64,000 nucleotides of DNA from an uncultured Bacteroidota bacterium (lineage in GTDB: Bacteria > Bacteroidota > Bacteroidia > Flavobacteriales > Flavobacteriaceae). How positions within the stretch are numbered: the stretch's first letter is position 1; the number at the start of each line of letters is the position of its first letter. Below are positions 47,360 through 56,650 of this stretch, one piece after another. Location: positions 1 through 64,000 of the forward strand of contig CACIXU010000007.1 in the NCBI GenBank assembly GCA_902590705.1, in the 5' to 3' direction. The position numbers and the translations under genes are program-made. The notes under the pieces were generated by a model that did no database searches, was not told the DNA's origin, and saw only the letters and a program-made list of their open reading frames with translations.

Positions 47360-49807
47360 TCAATAGGGGTCAACATTAACAGCTACTTTACAAGATCTAA
47401 ACTTACCCACAGATTCAAAACTTTTCATAGTAATATTAATCAATTTTTTCAGTTCATTTCTTGATTGTTGCTTTCCTATCTTAATAAGAATTTGCATATG
47501 ATACTGATTTCTCATTCTTGCAATTGGTGCAAAAACAGGACCTAATATTTCTCCTTTATAGGACTGATCTAAGACATTAAAAATCCACTTAGAGGCTATC
47601 CTTACGGTTTCCACATCTCTATGTTTGATAACAATTCTTGTCAGTCTATAAAATGGTGGATAATGATATTCTAAACGTTCTTTTAATTGTTGCTCCAACA
47701 TTTTTTCGTAATCAGATTTAATTACTTGTTGAATTATGGGATGATCAGGTTGATATGTTTGTATCAACACTTTACCTCGGGTATTTTTTCTTCCCGCCCT
47801 GCCTGAAACTTGACTTAGCATTTGATAGGTTCTTTCATGAGCCCTAAAATCTGGAAAATTTAGCAAATGATCAGCATTTAATACACCAACCAAATGGACA
47901 TTTTCAAAATCAAGTCCTTTCACAACCATCTGAGTTCCTACCAATATCTTAATATCTCCATCAACAAATGCATTAATTAATTTATCAAAAGCCCACTTCC
48001 CCCTTGTAGTGTCCCAATCCATTCTGGCCGTTTTAACTTTTGGGAAGAAACTTTCTACTTGCTCCTGAATTTGTTGGGTACCAACTCCTTTAGTTTGAAG
48101 TTGGACGCTTCCACAGGCATGACATTGAATAGGAGCGGCAATGCTGAATCCACAGTAATGACACTTTAGTTGTTTACTAGGCTGGTGAAAAGTTAAACTA
48201 ACGTCACACTGATTACATTGAGGAGTATGACCACAATCCAAACACTCCATTACAGGAGCATAACCTCTTTGATTTTGAAATAAAATGACTTGTTTGTCAT
48301 TAGACAAAGTAGTTTCTATTGTGTCTATCAGGGTATTCGAAAAAGCCCCATTCATTTCCTTTTTTTTATAAGATAATTTTAGGTCGATTGTTACTATTTC
48401 TGGAAGTTCAATATTCCCAAATCTTTCATTTAGCCGAACGCCTCCAAACTTATCTTTCATTAAATTAAATGAACTTTCAATTGAAGGAGTAGCAGACCCC
48501 ATTAATATTTTAGCATTGTAGATTCTTGAAAGGATAATAGCAGTATCTCTTGCGTGATAACGGGGAGCAGGATCAAATTGTTTATAGGATAATTCATGCT
48601 CCTCATCAATGATAATCAAACCTAATTGATAAAATGGGAGGAAAATTGCTGAGCGAGTCCCTACAACGACTCTAGCTTTAGAACTATTATTTAAAACATT
48701 ATACCAAACTTCAGTTCTTTCATGTATAGAAAATTTGGAATGATAAACAGTAACATTTTTACCAAATCTTGACTGAAGGCGCATAACCATTTGAGGGGTA
48801 AGTGATATTTCAGGAAGCATATAAAGGACTTGATCTCCTCTTTCTACAGCTTTGGAAATTAATTCCATATAAATCTCAGTCTTACCTGAACCAGTTACCC
48901 CCTGAAATAATACAATATCCTTGCAATCAAAAGCTGACTCAATTTTTAACAAAGATGTTTTTTGATTTTTTGATAGGGCAGTTAATTTATCTTTTTTATC
49001 AAAATCATATAATAATCGATCCTCTCGAAAATAAGTATCCTCCAAAATACCCTTAGAAATCATCACCTTTAAAACATTGCTGTTAAGAGATGTTCTCCTA
49101 AGTAAATCAGGTACTTTCTTCCATTCGCTGCCACTTGGATTATTTTCGAAAACACCCATTAGTAGCTGTTTTTGTTTTGGAGAATTTTTTAAACTATGAA
49201 ATAATTTTTTGAGAGATTCTTCAGAGGATAAAGAATTTAACAATCTAGCATACCTAATTTTTTTAGGCCTATACTTTTTAACTATTTTTTGATTTAAATC
49301 AATGTAACCCTTTGTAAACATGCCCTGGATCACTCCTAAAACACTTTTTTTGTCAAGTATTTCAGTTATTTCTTTTATAGAAAGTGACTTTGCCTCAAGA
49401 GCTTCTATAACCAAATACTCTTCATCAGTCATAACAGACTTTTCATCAAGAAATTCTTTTTTAACTATCTCTGTTTCACTTTCCAATAAAAAAGTAGCCG
49501 GAAAGGCAGCGCGCATAACCTCTCCCAATTTACAATGATAGTAATCCGAAATCCATTGCCACAATTTTAATTGATTCTCTGATATAGAGGGAAAATCTTC
49601 TAATATAAATTCAATAAATTTTGGAGTATACCTTTGAGGTTGAATAACGTGAAGTTTAATTACAACCCCAGTATAAACCTTTGACTTTCCAAAAGATACA
49701 GCTACTCGAAATCCAGGTTTTAAAAAATAGTAGTCCTGTTCTTCAACCGCATAAGTATAGGTTTTGTCAAGCGCTAAGGGAAGAATTACATCAGCGTAAT
49801 AAAGCAT
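47360..49807 (-). CDS. priA: Primosomal protein N' (replication restart helicase)
   Basis: Superfamily 2 helicase of 815 residues that restarts stalled replication forks. An N-terminal DNA-binding region begins ADVILPLALDKTYTY. Walker A is QGVTGSGKTEIY, the helicase box is IIDEEHE, and a later motif is MGSATPSIES. Eight Cys in CLDCGH, CNQC, CHYCG and CHACGS bind two zinc ions. The C-terminal helicase half carries VGTQMVVKGLDF and SGRAGR. Length is normal. It is 26 bases downstream of yihY and probably co-transcribed with it. Confidence 0.97.
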   Translation of the reverse strand: MLYYADVILPLALDKTYTYAVEEQDYYFLKPGFRVAVSFGKSKVYTGVVIKLHVIQPQRYTPKFIEFILEDFPSISENQLKLWQWISDYYHCKLGEVMRAAFPATFLLESETEIVKKEFLDEKSVMTDEEYLVIEALEAKSLSIKEITEILDKKSVLGVIQGMFTKGYIDLNQKIVKKYRPKKIRYARLLNSLSSEESLKKLFHSLKNSPKQKQLLMGVFENNPSGSEWKKVPDLLRRTSLNSNVLKVMISKGILEDTYFREDRLLYDFDKKDKLTALSKNQKTSLLKIESAFDCKDIVLFQGVTGSGKTEIYMELISKAVERGDQVLYMLPEISLTPQMVMRLQSRFGKNVTVYHSKFSIHERTEVWYNVLNNSSKARVVVGTRSAIFLPFYQLGLIIIDEEHELSYKQFDPAPRYHARDTAIILSRIYNAKILMGSATPSIESSFNLMKDKFGGVRLNERFGNIELPEIVTIDLKLSYKKKEMNGAFSNTLIDTIETTLSNDKQVILFQNQRGYAPVMECLDCGHTPQCNQCDVSLTFHQPSKQLKCHYCGFSIAAPIQCHACGSVQLQTKGVGTQQIQEQVESFFPKVKTARMDWDTTRGKWAFDKLINAFVDGDIKILVGTQMVVKGLDFENVHLVGVLNADHLLNFPDFRAHERTYQMLSQVSGRAGRKNTRGKVLIQTYQPDHPIIQQVIKSDYEKMLEQQLKERLEYHYPPFYRLTRIVIKHRDVETVRIASKWIFNVLDQSYKGEILGPVFAPIARMRNQYHMQILIKIGKQQSRNELKKLINITMKSFESVGKFRSCKVAVNVDPY

Positions 49808-49833
49808 TTTCTAAAATACAACTTTGAAGTTTA

Positions 49834-50748
49834 TTATAAACCTAGTTTGTCCTGATTTTTAAGTCTGTTTAAGGTAGCATTAAGTTCAAAACCTAAAAGA
49901 AGAACACTTGAATTTATCCATATATAAAATAAAAAAATTAGTAATGCTCCTATAGATCCATAGAGTTGATTGTACTTGGAAAAATTTTCAATATAAATTC
50001 CAAAAAAATACGTAGTAAGTATAATTAATAAACAGGTCATCAAAGCTCCTGGAGAAAAAAAATGTGTTTTTTTACCTTCAATTGTTCCAAAATAGTATAA
50101 AATAGCTACGGATATATATGTTAAAATTATATAAAAAAAAGTTTGTCCAAGTCTTATCCAATTTATTTCTCTGGGTATTAAATCTCCAAAGTTATTTAGT
50201 ATATATATCTCAAAAAATATTAATGCGGCAACACCTGCCAAAAGTAATATAGCTAATAAAACCCCTACCATCATTGAAAATAAATACTGTCTAAAAAAAC
50301 TTCTCGAAAGTTCTACATGATATGAACCTTCAAAACTTGAAAAGATTGAACTTACTCCATTAGCTGTAAGAATTAAAGAAAGAACAAAAACTGATGAAAG
50401 TAATCCTGCTCTCTGTTTAAGCCTAATATCTTCAAATATCTGTGTAAAAAAGCCCTGACTTTCTTGAGGTAATAATAATTCAATAAAGTTAAACAATATT
50501 GCGTCAAAATTTTCAATTGGAATGAAAGCAATTAAATTGAGAATGAACAATAAGAAAGGAAATAAGGCCATAAAAAAACTAAAAGCAATACTTCCAGCTC
50601 TGGATGATAAGGTCCCTTTAACAATACCAGAGATGTACATCTCAAGTAAATCATAAAAAGAAAAGCCAATATATCCTGGAATTTTAACCTCTTCTAAAAA
50701 TTTAATAAAATTTTTTAGAATTGGTATAGCTTTTAATTTTTCCTTCAA
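49834..50748 (-). CDS. YihY/UPF0761 family inner-membrane protein
   Basis: Integral membrane protein of 304 residues with about six hydrophobic helices. It belongs to the family once called ribonuclease BN (now YihY/virulence factor BrkB-like); the nuclease claim has been withdrawn for E. coli, and the function is unknown. Recognisable segments are RAGSIAFSFFMALFPFLLFILN, YYFGTIEGKK, and FYIWINSSVLLLGFELNA near the C-terminus. It is divergent from rlmH; the 61 bases between them hold TAnnTTTG-like octamers, but none has a suitable upstream TTG. Confidence 0.88.
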   Translation of the reverse strand: MKEKLKAIPILKNFIKFLEEVKIPGYIGFSFYDLLEMYISGIVKGTLSSRAGSIAFSFFMALFPFLLFILNLIAFIPIENFDAILFNFIELLLPQESQGFFTQIFEDIRLKQRAGLLSSVFVLSLILTANGVSSIFSSFEGSYHVELSRSFFRQYLFSMMVGVLLAILLLAGVAALIFFEIYILNNFGDLIPREINWIRLGQTFFYIILTYISVAILYYFGTIEGKKTHFFSPGALMTCLLIILTTYFFGIYIENFSKYNQLYGSIGALLIFLFYIWINSSVLLLGFELNATLNRLKNQDKLGL

Positions 50749-50809
50749 ACCAAGAATTTTCCTTTGATCAAAGATAAAACAAATCTAATTGAGTTTGTAA
50801 ATTTGAAAT

Positions 50810-51283
50810 ATGGAAACTATTCTTTATGTAGTCAAAAAAACAGATCCTTATCAGCTTAATTCAATGATAGAGGATTATAAAAAAAGAATTCAAAAATACC
50901 ACCGATTTGATGTTTTGACCATACCTGATATTAAAAATAGTGGCAAATTGACAAAGTCTCTACAAAAGCAAAAGGAGGGAGAGTTAACACTTGATAGGGT
51001 TAAGAAAAATGATTATTTAATATTATTAGATGAGACCGGAAGACAGATGGATTCATTATTATTTTCAAATTTTATAAATGCAAGAAGAATGGGGTCCCAT
51101 AAGAGATTAATTTTTCTTATCGGAGGTCCATATGGGTTTTCTGATTCTGTATATAAAAGAGCAAATGAAAAAATTTCATTATCAATAATGACGTTTTCCC
51201 ATCAAATAATACGTCTATTCTTTTTGGAGCAGTTATATCGAGCAAATACTATTTTGACAAACGAACCCTATCATAAAAAATAA
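50810..51283 (+). CDS. rlmH: 23S rRNA (pseudouridine1915-N3)-methyltransferase
   Basis: SPOUT methyltransferase of 157 residues that methylates pseudouridine 1915 in helix 69. The SAM-binding knot is [19 protein letters not shown], followed by [24 protein letters not shown] and the conserved C-terminal NEPYHK. Length is exactly that of the family. The stop overlaps the next start by one base (TAATG). Confidence 0.97.
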   Translation: METILYVVKKTDPYQLNSMIEDYKKRIQKYHRFDVLTIPDIKNSGKLTKSLQKQKEGELTLDRVKKNDYLILLDETGRQMDSLLFSNFINARRMGSHKRLIFLIGGPYGFSDSVYKRANEKISLSIMTFSHQIIRLFFLEQLYRANTILTNEPYHKK

Positions 51284-51861
51284 TGGAATTGATTTTTGCC
51301 ACACACAACCAAAATAAAGTAAAAGAAATTTCAGCAATTCTCCCTTCTATAATTAAACTAAAAAGTTTAAATGATCTCAATTTTACTGATCAAATTCCAG
51401 AAACGTATAAAACACTTAAAGGCAACGCACTATTCAAAGCTAGAACGATTTTTAATGAGTTCCAAAGGGATTGTTTCGCTGATGATACAGGATTGGAAGT
51501 TGAGGCCCTCAATGGTGCTCCTGGTGTTTACTCAGCTCGCTATGCAGGAAATAAGAAAAGAGATGAGGATAATATTAATAAGTTACTTAAAGAGCTTCGG
51601 AATCACAATAATACTAAAGCTCAATTTAGAACTGTAATTGCACTAATTTACAATCATAAAGAGTTCATCTTTGAAGGAATTATTGAAGGGAAAATAATTA
51701 AGGAAAAAAAGGGAGTTAATGGTTTTGGTTATGACCCCATTTTTCAACCAGAAAATCATTCATTATGTTTTGCTGAATTAAGTCTAGAGAAAAAGAATAA
51801 AATAAGTCACAGAGCAATAGCGTTTAGAAAATTAATTGATTTTCTAAATGGAGAAACTTAA
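51283..51861 (+). CDS. rdgB: Non-canonical purine NTP pyrophosphatase (HAM1/RdgB)
   Basis: Removes dITP, ITP and XTP from the nucleotide pool by hydrolysis to monophosphates. It has 192 residues. The substrate site [10 protein letters not shown] is at residues 7-16. [25 protein letters not shown] carries the metal-binding Asp. GFGYDPIF and [10 protein letters not shown] complete the family pattern. It is translationally coupled to rlmH. Confidence 0.96.
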   Translation: MELIFATHNQNKVKEISAILPSIIKLKSLNDLNFTDQIPETYKTLKGNALFKARTIFNEFQRDCFADDTGLEVEALNGAPGVYSARYAGNKKRDEDNINKLLKELRNHNNTKAQFRTVIALIYNHKEFIFEGIIEGKIIKEKKGVNGFGYDPIFQPENHSLCFAELSLEKKNKISHRAIAFRKLIDFLNGET

Positions 51862-51915
51862 CTTAATTACTAAAATGTTAATTTTAATGAATTATTAGGG
51901 ATTGAAATTATTTAG

Positions 51916-52677
51916 ATGAGGATTGTATTTGTTTTATCGGTTTATCTTTTAAGTAAATCAATTATTGCTCAAGAGGCATTCCAATACATTAATGGGACTG
52001 TAGAGAATGATGCTACTGGTTTTCCAATGGAAAGTGTTCATATTCTTAATCTCAACAATGTAATTGGAACTACAACGGACAATAAGGGAAGATTCGAAAT
52101 ACCTGTTCAAATAAATGATACTCTATATTTTTCTTATTTAGGTTATAAATCTCTTAAAGTAGCTGTGACTAATGATATGATCAAGTTTGAAAATTCAAAA
52201 TTTCAATTGACCGAATTGGCTTTCGCTCTTGAAGAAATTATTTTACGTCCATATCTTCTTACTGGCTATCTGGATATAGATGTAAAAAGTGTTCCAGTTA
52301 ATAATGCCGGGCGATACAGAATCCCAGGTCTATCAAATGCTGGATATGAGGCAGGAAATAGAAGACGCAATTCTATATCCAAAACATTTGCAGCTCTATT
52401 TAACCCCGCAGATTTTCTTCATAATCTTTTTGGAAAAAAAGGTGTACAAATGCAAAAATTAAAAAAAATGAGAGAAAGTTATGATTTAAAAAATTTACTT
52501 GCAATTAAGTTCGATAGAGAAATTTTAGTTGAACTTCTTGACCTCGAAAGGATTGATCTGGACGAAATTCTAAGGAATTGTAATTATTCAGATATATTTA
52601 TTAAGGAATCTAATGATTTACAAGTTTTAGAGGCAATCAGTGGATGTTATGAAGAATATAAAATACTTAAGTTATAA
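51916..52677 (+). CDS. Exported protein with carboxypeptidase-regulatory-like domain
   Basis: Protein of 253 residues with a signal peptide (MRIVFVLSVYLLSKSIIAQ). A carboxypeptidase D regulatory-like beta-sandwich follows (about 25-110: YINGTVENDATGFPMESVHIL, GRFEIPVQINDTLYFSYLGYKSLK). This is the type of domain found at the N-terminus of SusC proteins, but here it stands alone with a Lys/Arg-rich helical C-terminus. Such stand-alone proteins are common and uncharacterised in flavobacteria. It lies 54 bases after rdgB. Confidence 0.85.
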   Translation: MRIVFVLSVYLLSKSIIAQEAFQYINGTVENDATGFPMESVHILNLNNVIGTTTDNKGRFEIPVQINDTLYFSYLGYKSLKVAVTNDMIKFENSKFQLTELAFALEEIILRPYLLTGYLDIDVKSVPVNNAGRYRIPGLSNAGYEAGNRRRNSISKTFAALFNPADFLHNLFGKKGVQMQKLKKMRESYDLKNLLAIKFDREILVELLDLERIDLDEILRNCNYSDIFIKESNDLQVLEAISGCYEEYKILKL

Positions 52678-52777
52678 TCCTAAATTAAAAAATACAAAAA
52701 ATCAAGTATTCTTTACGATAGTAAAGTTCCGAAAGACAAATCTCCAGTTTTAGAGTTAAAAATCAAGCAATTAGCAC

Positions 52778-52785
52778 TATATTTG
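52778..52785 (+). promoter_or_regulatory. Candidate -7 promoter element before purB
   Basis: TATATTTG matches TAnnTTTG. The -33 TTG is not present at the proper distance, so this is weak. Initiation would fall about 10 bases before the purB start. The rest of the 124-base gap shows nothing else. Confidence 0.35.
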
Positions 52786-52801
52786 TATTATTATTTGCAC
52801 T

Positions 52802-54148
52802 ATGAAACTCGACCCTTTAAGTGCCATTTCACCAGTAGATGGTCGTTATCGCGGAAAGACCAAATCGCTTTCAAATTTTTTTTCTGAAGAAGCACTAATT
52901 AAATATAGAGTGCGAGTTGAAATAGAGTATTTTATTTCACTTTGCGAACTACCACTTCCTCAACTCAGTAATTTCAACTCATCATTTTTTGAGGATCTTA
53001 GAAGTATTTATAAGCACTTTTCTAAAGAGGATGCTATGGAAATCAAAGAAATAGAAAAGTCAACTAACCACGATGTAAAAGCAATAGAATACTTTATCAA
53101 AATTGAATTCGAAAAACTCGGTCTTCAGAAATACAAGGAATTTGTGCATTTTGGTCTAACCTCTCAAGATATTAACAACACCTCCATTCCTTTATCAATC
53201 AAAGAAGCAATTCATGAAGAATATCTTCCACAATTAGAAGAAATATTAGTTACATTTTCTGAACTCGCTTACAAATACAAAGATATTCCAATGTTGTCTA
53301 GAACTCATGGTCAAGCAGCCTCACCCACCCTTTTAGGTAAGGAAATCTCGGTTTTTTCTAAACGTTTGGAAACTCAAAAAGCTAATCTTACTCAAATACC
53401 AAATGCTGCAAAGTTTTCAGGAGCTGTAGGAAATTTCAATGCTCATTATGTGGCTTATCCAGACATTGATTGGAAAAAATTTGGAAAAAATTTTGTTGAA
53501 AATAGATTAGGTTTAGATTTTTCTTTTCCTACAACTCAGATTGAGCACTATGATTCAATCGCTGCTCTTTGTGATGCACTTAAAAGAATTAATAATATTT
53601 TGATAGACTTTAGTAGAGATATTTGGACTTATATCTCTATGGATTATTTCAAACAATACATCGAAGAAGGTGAAATAGGTTCATCAGCTATGCCGCATAA
53701 AGTAAATCCAATTGATTTTGAAAATGCTGAAGGTAATCTGGGGATTGCCAATGCAATATTATCTTTCCTTTCTAATAAACTCCCTGTATCCAGATTGCAA
53801 AGAGACTTAACAGATAGTACTGTTTTAAGGAATATTGGTGTTCCTTTTGCTCACATTTTAATTGCGTTTAAATCAATAGTCAATGGAATTGGAAAAATTA
53901 TTATTAATGAAAAGAAAATCAATGATGATCTGGATAAAAATTGGTCAATTGTAGCTGAAGCTATCCAGACTATCTTAAGAAGAGAAAATTTTTCTAATCC
54001 ATATGAAGCACTAAAGGTTTTAACCAGAACCAACTCACCCATTACAAGAAAAACAATACATTCATTTATTGATAGTCTTGATTTGAATCAAGAAGTAAAA
54101 AAAGAATTAAAAGCAATAACTCCATTTAACTACACTGGAATAAAATAA
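52802..54148 (+). CDS. purB: Adenylosuccinate lyase
   Basis: Catalyses two fumarate-releasing steps of purine synthesis (SAICAR to AICAR, and adenylosuccinate to AMP). It has 448 residues, with the N-terminal SAISPVDGRYRGKTK. HFGLTSQDINNTS and RTHGQAASPT carry the active-site His residues. SSAMPHKVNPIDFENAEGN is the superfamily signature loop. It converges on the DUF4252 gene with adjoining stop codons. Confidence 0.97.
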   Translation: MKLDPLSAISPVDGRYRGKTKSLSNFFSEEALIKYRVRVEIEYFISLCELPLPQLSNFNSSFFEDLRSIYKHFSKEDAMEIKEIEKSTNHDVKAIEYFIKIEFEKLGLQKYKEFVHFGLTSQDINNTSIPLSIKEAIHEEYLPQLEEILVTFSELAYKYKDIPMLSRTHGQAASPTLLGKEISVFSKRLETQKANLTQIPNAAKFSGAVGNFNAHYVAYPDIDWKKFGKNFVENRLGLDFSFPTTQIEHYDSIAALCDALKRINNILIDFSRDIWTYISMDYFKQYIEEGEIGSSAMPHKVNPIDFENAEGNLGIANAILSFLSNKLPVSRLQRDLTDSTVLRNIGVPFAHILIAFKSIVNGIGKIIINEKKINDDLDKNWSIVAEAIQTILRRENFSNPYEALKVLTRTNSPITRKTIHSFIDSLDLNQEVKKELKAITPFNYTGIK

Positions 54149-54700
54149 TCAGATTCCTGCCTTTTTGAGTTGATCACTTCCCGGTAAATTCATCTTACCA
54201 ATCAATTTAAAAATATTTTCTAAAGATATATTTCCCTCTACTAATAAGAGAAACGCTTCTATTTTTTTTGCATTATTCTTCGAGTTAATCTGTTTAATAG
54301 AAAGTCCTTTGGAAAATATTAGAATAGTTTTTAATCCGCCAGTCTCTTTCACATCTTTAGCGTAAATATTCATTTCTATTTTTTCCTCAGAAATTGAAAA
54401 TATTTTGTCAATATCTTCTTTTTTTGAAGTTGACTCAACCCATTTATTCATTTGAGTAATGATATCGTAAGAACTTGTGATTAAAGCATTAAAGCTCTTA
54501 ATTTTATTAATTATTTCTTTTAAGTATATGGATTCTGCGTCATTACTTGAAACAGCCATACTGCCCAACATCTGAAACATCTTCGGGGTTATGTTAATAT
54601 AGGTGACATTTTTGTTATTTTGCAATTTTTCAAAAATGGATTGACCAGAAGTTATAAATGGAAATATTAGTAAAAATAATCTTATAAACTGTTTTTTCAT
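54149..54700 (-). CDS. DUF4252 domain protein, exported
   Basis: Exported protein of 183 residues with a signal peptide (LFLLIFPFITSGQS). The DUF4252 pattern is visible: VTYINITPKMFQML, then NKIKSFNALITSS, and a second half with GGLKTILIFSKGL and LLLVEGNISLENI. The family is restricted mainly to Bacteroidota and has no known function. It is divergent from the S41 protease gene; the 180-base gap is AT-rich with no promoter I can defend. Confidence 0.85.
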   Translation of the reverse strand: MKKQFIRLFLLIFPFITSGQSIFEKLQNNKNVTYINITPKMFQMLGSMAVSSNDAESIYLKEIINKIKSFNALITSSYDIITQMNKWVESTSKKEDIDKIFSISEEKIEMNIYAKDVKETGGLKTILIFSKGLSIKQINSKNNAKKIEAFLLLVEGNISLENIFKLIGKMNLPGSDQLKKAGI

Positions 54701-54880
54701 CGGTTGATTAACTATACGGAATTATTTTACTTAATGAAGCATAATAGTGCTTATCTAGAATGTAAATTTAAAATCAATTAATAAATTATGTTTTTAAATA
54801 TTTAATCTTTAATATATAAAATATCCAAATGGTTTTGGCACGAATTATGTACTTTTAATTTCTAAAATTTACAATCCCAA

Positions 54881-56650
54881 ATGAGACATTATACATCTTT
54901 AATGATTTTGTTGCTTTCAACTATAATTTATTACAGCTGTAAAAAAGATTTAGTTGTTGATGATATTAATATTAGTGAATTAACTTCAAATCTAGAGGAG
55001 AATCCTGAAATTCTTTATGGCTCATGGAACCTAACCCAGAATAATTCAAAAATTGACTCAGGAGGTATTAAGTGTGAAGCAAAAAATATTCATTTCCTTA
55101 ATAACGATTCTTTTTATCTTCAATATATGGACAAACGAATAAAAGGTACTTATGAGATTATCAGTCCAACAAATGTAAAGTTATCAATTGGGTCAGATTT
55201 TATAGGAACGGTAAGTAATACCTCAGTTGATGTTAATAAAATAAGTTTAGATTTAGAAATTATAAATGATTGCAGTGATAAATATAGAGGAGAGAAATAT
55301 TTTAGGATCCATCAATTTGTATGGGAATCATTAAATGAACTCTATTTATGGCAGGAGGAGGTAGACGATCTAAGCGATAATATCAAACCTGTGGGATCTG
55401 CTGCGTATAATCAACTAATCTTATCTAATCCTGAGCCAGAAACTTTCTTTGAATCATTAAAACACCCCGATGATAAATATAGTCGAATCACATCCAATTT
55501 CGAAGATTTAGAAAATTCAATAAAAGGAATCGATGCTTCAAATGGTGTTGAGTTTATTTTAATTCAATCAGGTTCTGGTAGTGGAGTTATTGGTGTTATT
55601 ACGCATATTTTAGAAAATTCGGATGCTTTTAGTAAAAACATAAAAAGGGGAGATATATTTATGGGTGTCAATGGACAATTATTAACATTATATAATTATT
55701 ACAGTCTATTATTTGACGATAAAACGAGCTATATTCTTAATATGGCTAAAAGAATTAATAATGAATTTATACTTAACGGTGTTAATATAAATTTAATTAA
55801 AGAGGAGGAATTCCAAACCAATCCAATACAGTTAAGTAAAGTTATCCAAAGAGGAGGTAAAAAAATAGCCTACCTAATGTATACTAAGTTTTCGCAGGGT
55901 TTTGATAAAGAATTAAATTCTGTTTTTGCAGAATTTAAAACGGAAGGTGTTGATGAACTCATTTTGGACTTAAGGTATAACAGGGGTGGACTGACTAAAA
56001 CTGCTTTATACTTAAGCGCAATGATCACCGGACAATTTACAGGGCAGATTTTTTCTCAGAAGTTATGGAATAAAAAAGTCATGGATTATTACGAGTCAAT
56101 TAATAATACAGAATGGATGAAAGATCTTTTCGTTTCTGAAATGGATGATAATACTGTAATTAATTCCCTCAATTTAAATAAAGTTTACATTATTACATCA
56201 GGTAGTTCAGCATCGGCAAGCGAAATGGTTATAAATGGGTTATCTCCTTTTATCAACGTAATTCAAGTAGGACAAACCACTTCTGGTAAGAATGTTGGAG
56301 GGCTTGCCGTAGTTTATGATTATATTGATAATACAAATAGTACGATAAATCCTGATCACTCATATGCGATATCACCCATCACTTTCAGCGTTGCTAATAG
56401 TGAGGGATTCTCTGATTATGCAAATGGACTAAGTCCTTCTGATGGCTTTACACTTGCAGAAGATTTTCTAAACATGGGCGTCCTGGGGGAAGTTAGTGAT
56501 CCATTGTTAGCGCTAGCTTTAAATGATATTATTGGCGACTCAGGCAGAACACCAACCATAATACCAGAATTTCCTATCGAAAATATAATCGAAGATCCAG
56601 ATTTGTGGAGATCCTCTATGCTATTTATGTTTCAGGGAGACATACCCTAA
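54881..56650 (+). CDS. S41-family peptidase lipoprotein (C-terminal-processing-like)
   Basis: Exported serine protease of 589 residues. The leader ends in YYSC (Cys20), a lipobox-like site. An N-terminal lipocalin-like region (about 40-140: LYGSWNLTQNNSK) precedes a PDZ-like stretch (GDIFMGVNGQLLTL). The S41 catalytic domain contains DELILDLRYNRGG, then ITSGSSASASEMVINGL with the nucleophile Ser, and QTTSGKNVGG with the general-base Lys. Such proteins degrade or process exported proteins; the target is unknown. Its end overlaps the convergent receptor gene by 4 bases. Confidence 0.9.
   Translation: MRHYTSLMILLLSTIIYYSCKKDLVVDDINISELTSNLEENPEILYGSWNLTQNNSKIDSGGIKCEAKNIHFLNNDSFYLQYMDKRIKGTYEIISPTNVKLSIGSDFIGTVSNTSVDVNKISLDLEIINDCSDKYRGEKYFRIHQFVWESLNELYLWQEEVDDLSDNIKPVGSAAYNQLILSNPEPETFFESLKHPDDKYSRITSNFEDLENSIKGIDASNGVEFILIQSGSGSGVIGVITHILENSDAFSKNIKRGDIFMGVNGQLLTLYNYYSLLFDDKTSYILNMAKRINNEFILNGVNINLIKEEEFQTNPIQLSKVIQRGGKKIAYLMYTKFSQGFDKELNSVFAEFKTEGVDELILDLRYNRGGLTKTALYLSAMITGQFTGQIFSQKLWNKKVMDYYESINNTEWMKDLFVSEMDDNTVINSLNLNKVYIITSGSSASASEMVINGLSPFINVIQVGQTTSGKNVGGLAVVYDYIDNTNSTINPDHSYAISPITFSVANSEGFSDYANGLSPSDGFTLAEDFLNMGVLGEVSDPLLALALNDIIGDSGRTPTIIPEFPIENIIEDPDLWRSSMLFMFQGDIP

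Noticed and set aside
54701-54880. tRNA or small RNA in the longer intergenic gaps (also 47177-47359, 7572-7759, 52678-52801, 19080-19217)
   Set aside because: The sequences are AT-rich without a cloverleaf, CCA end or GC-rich stem; only promoter candidates were found.
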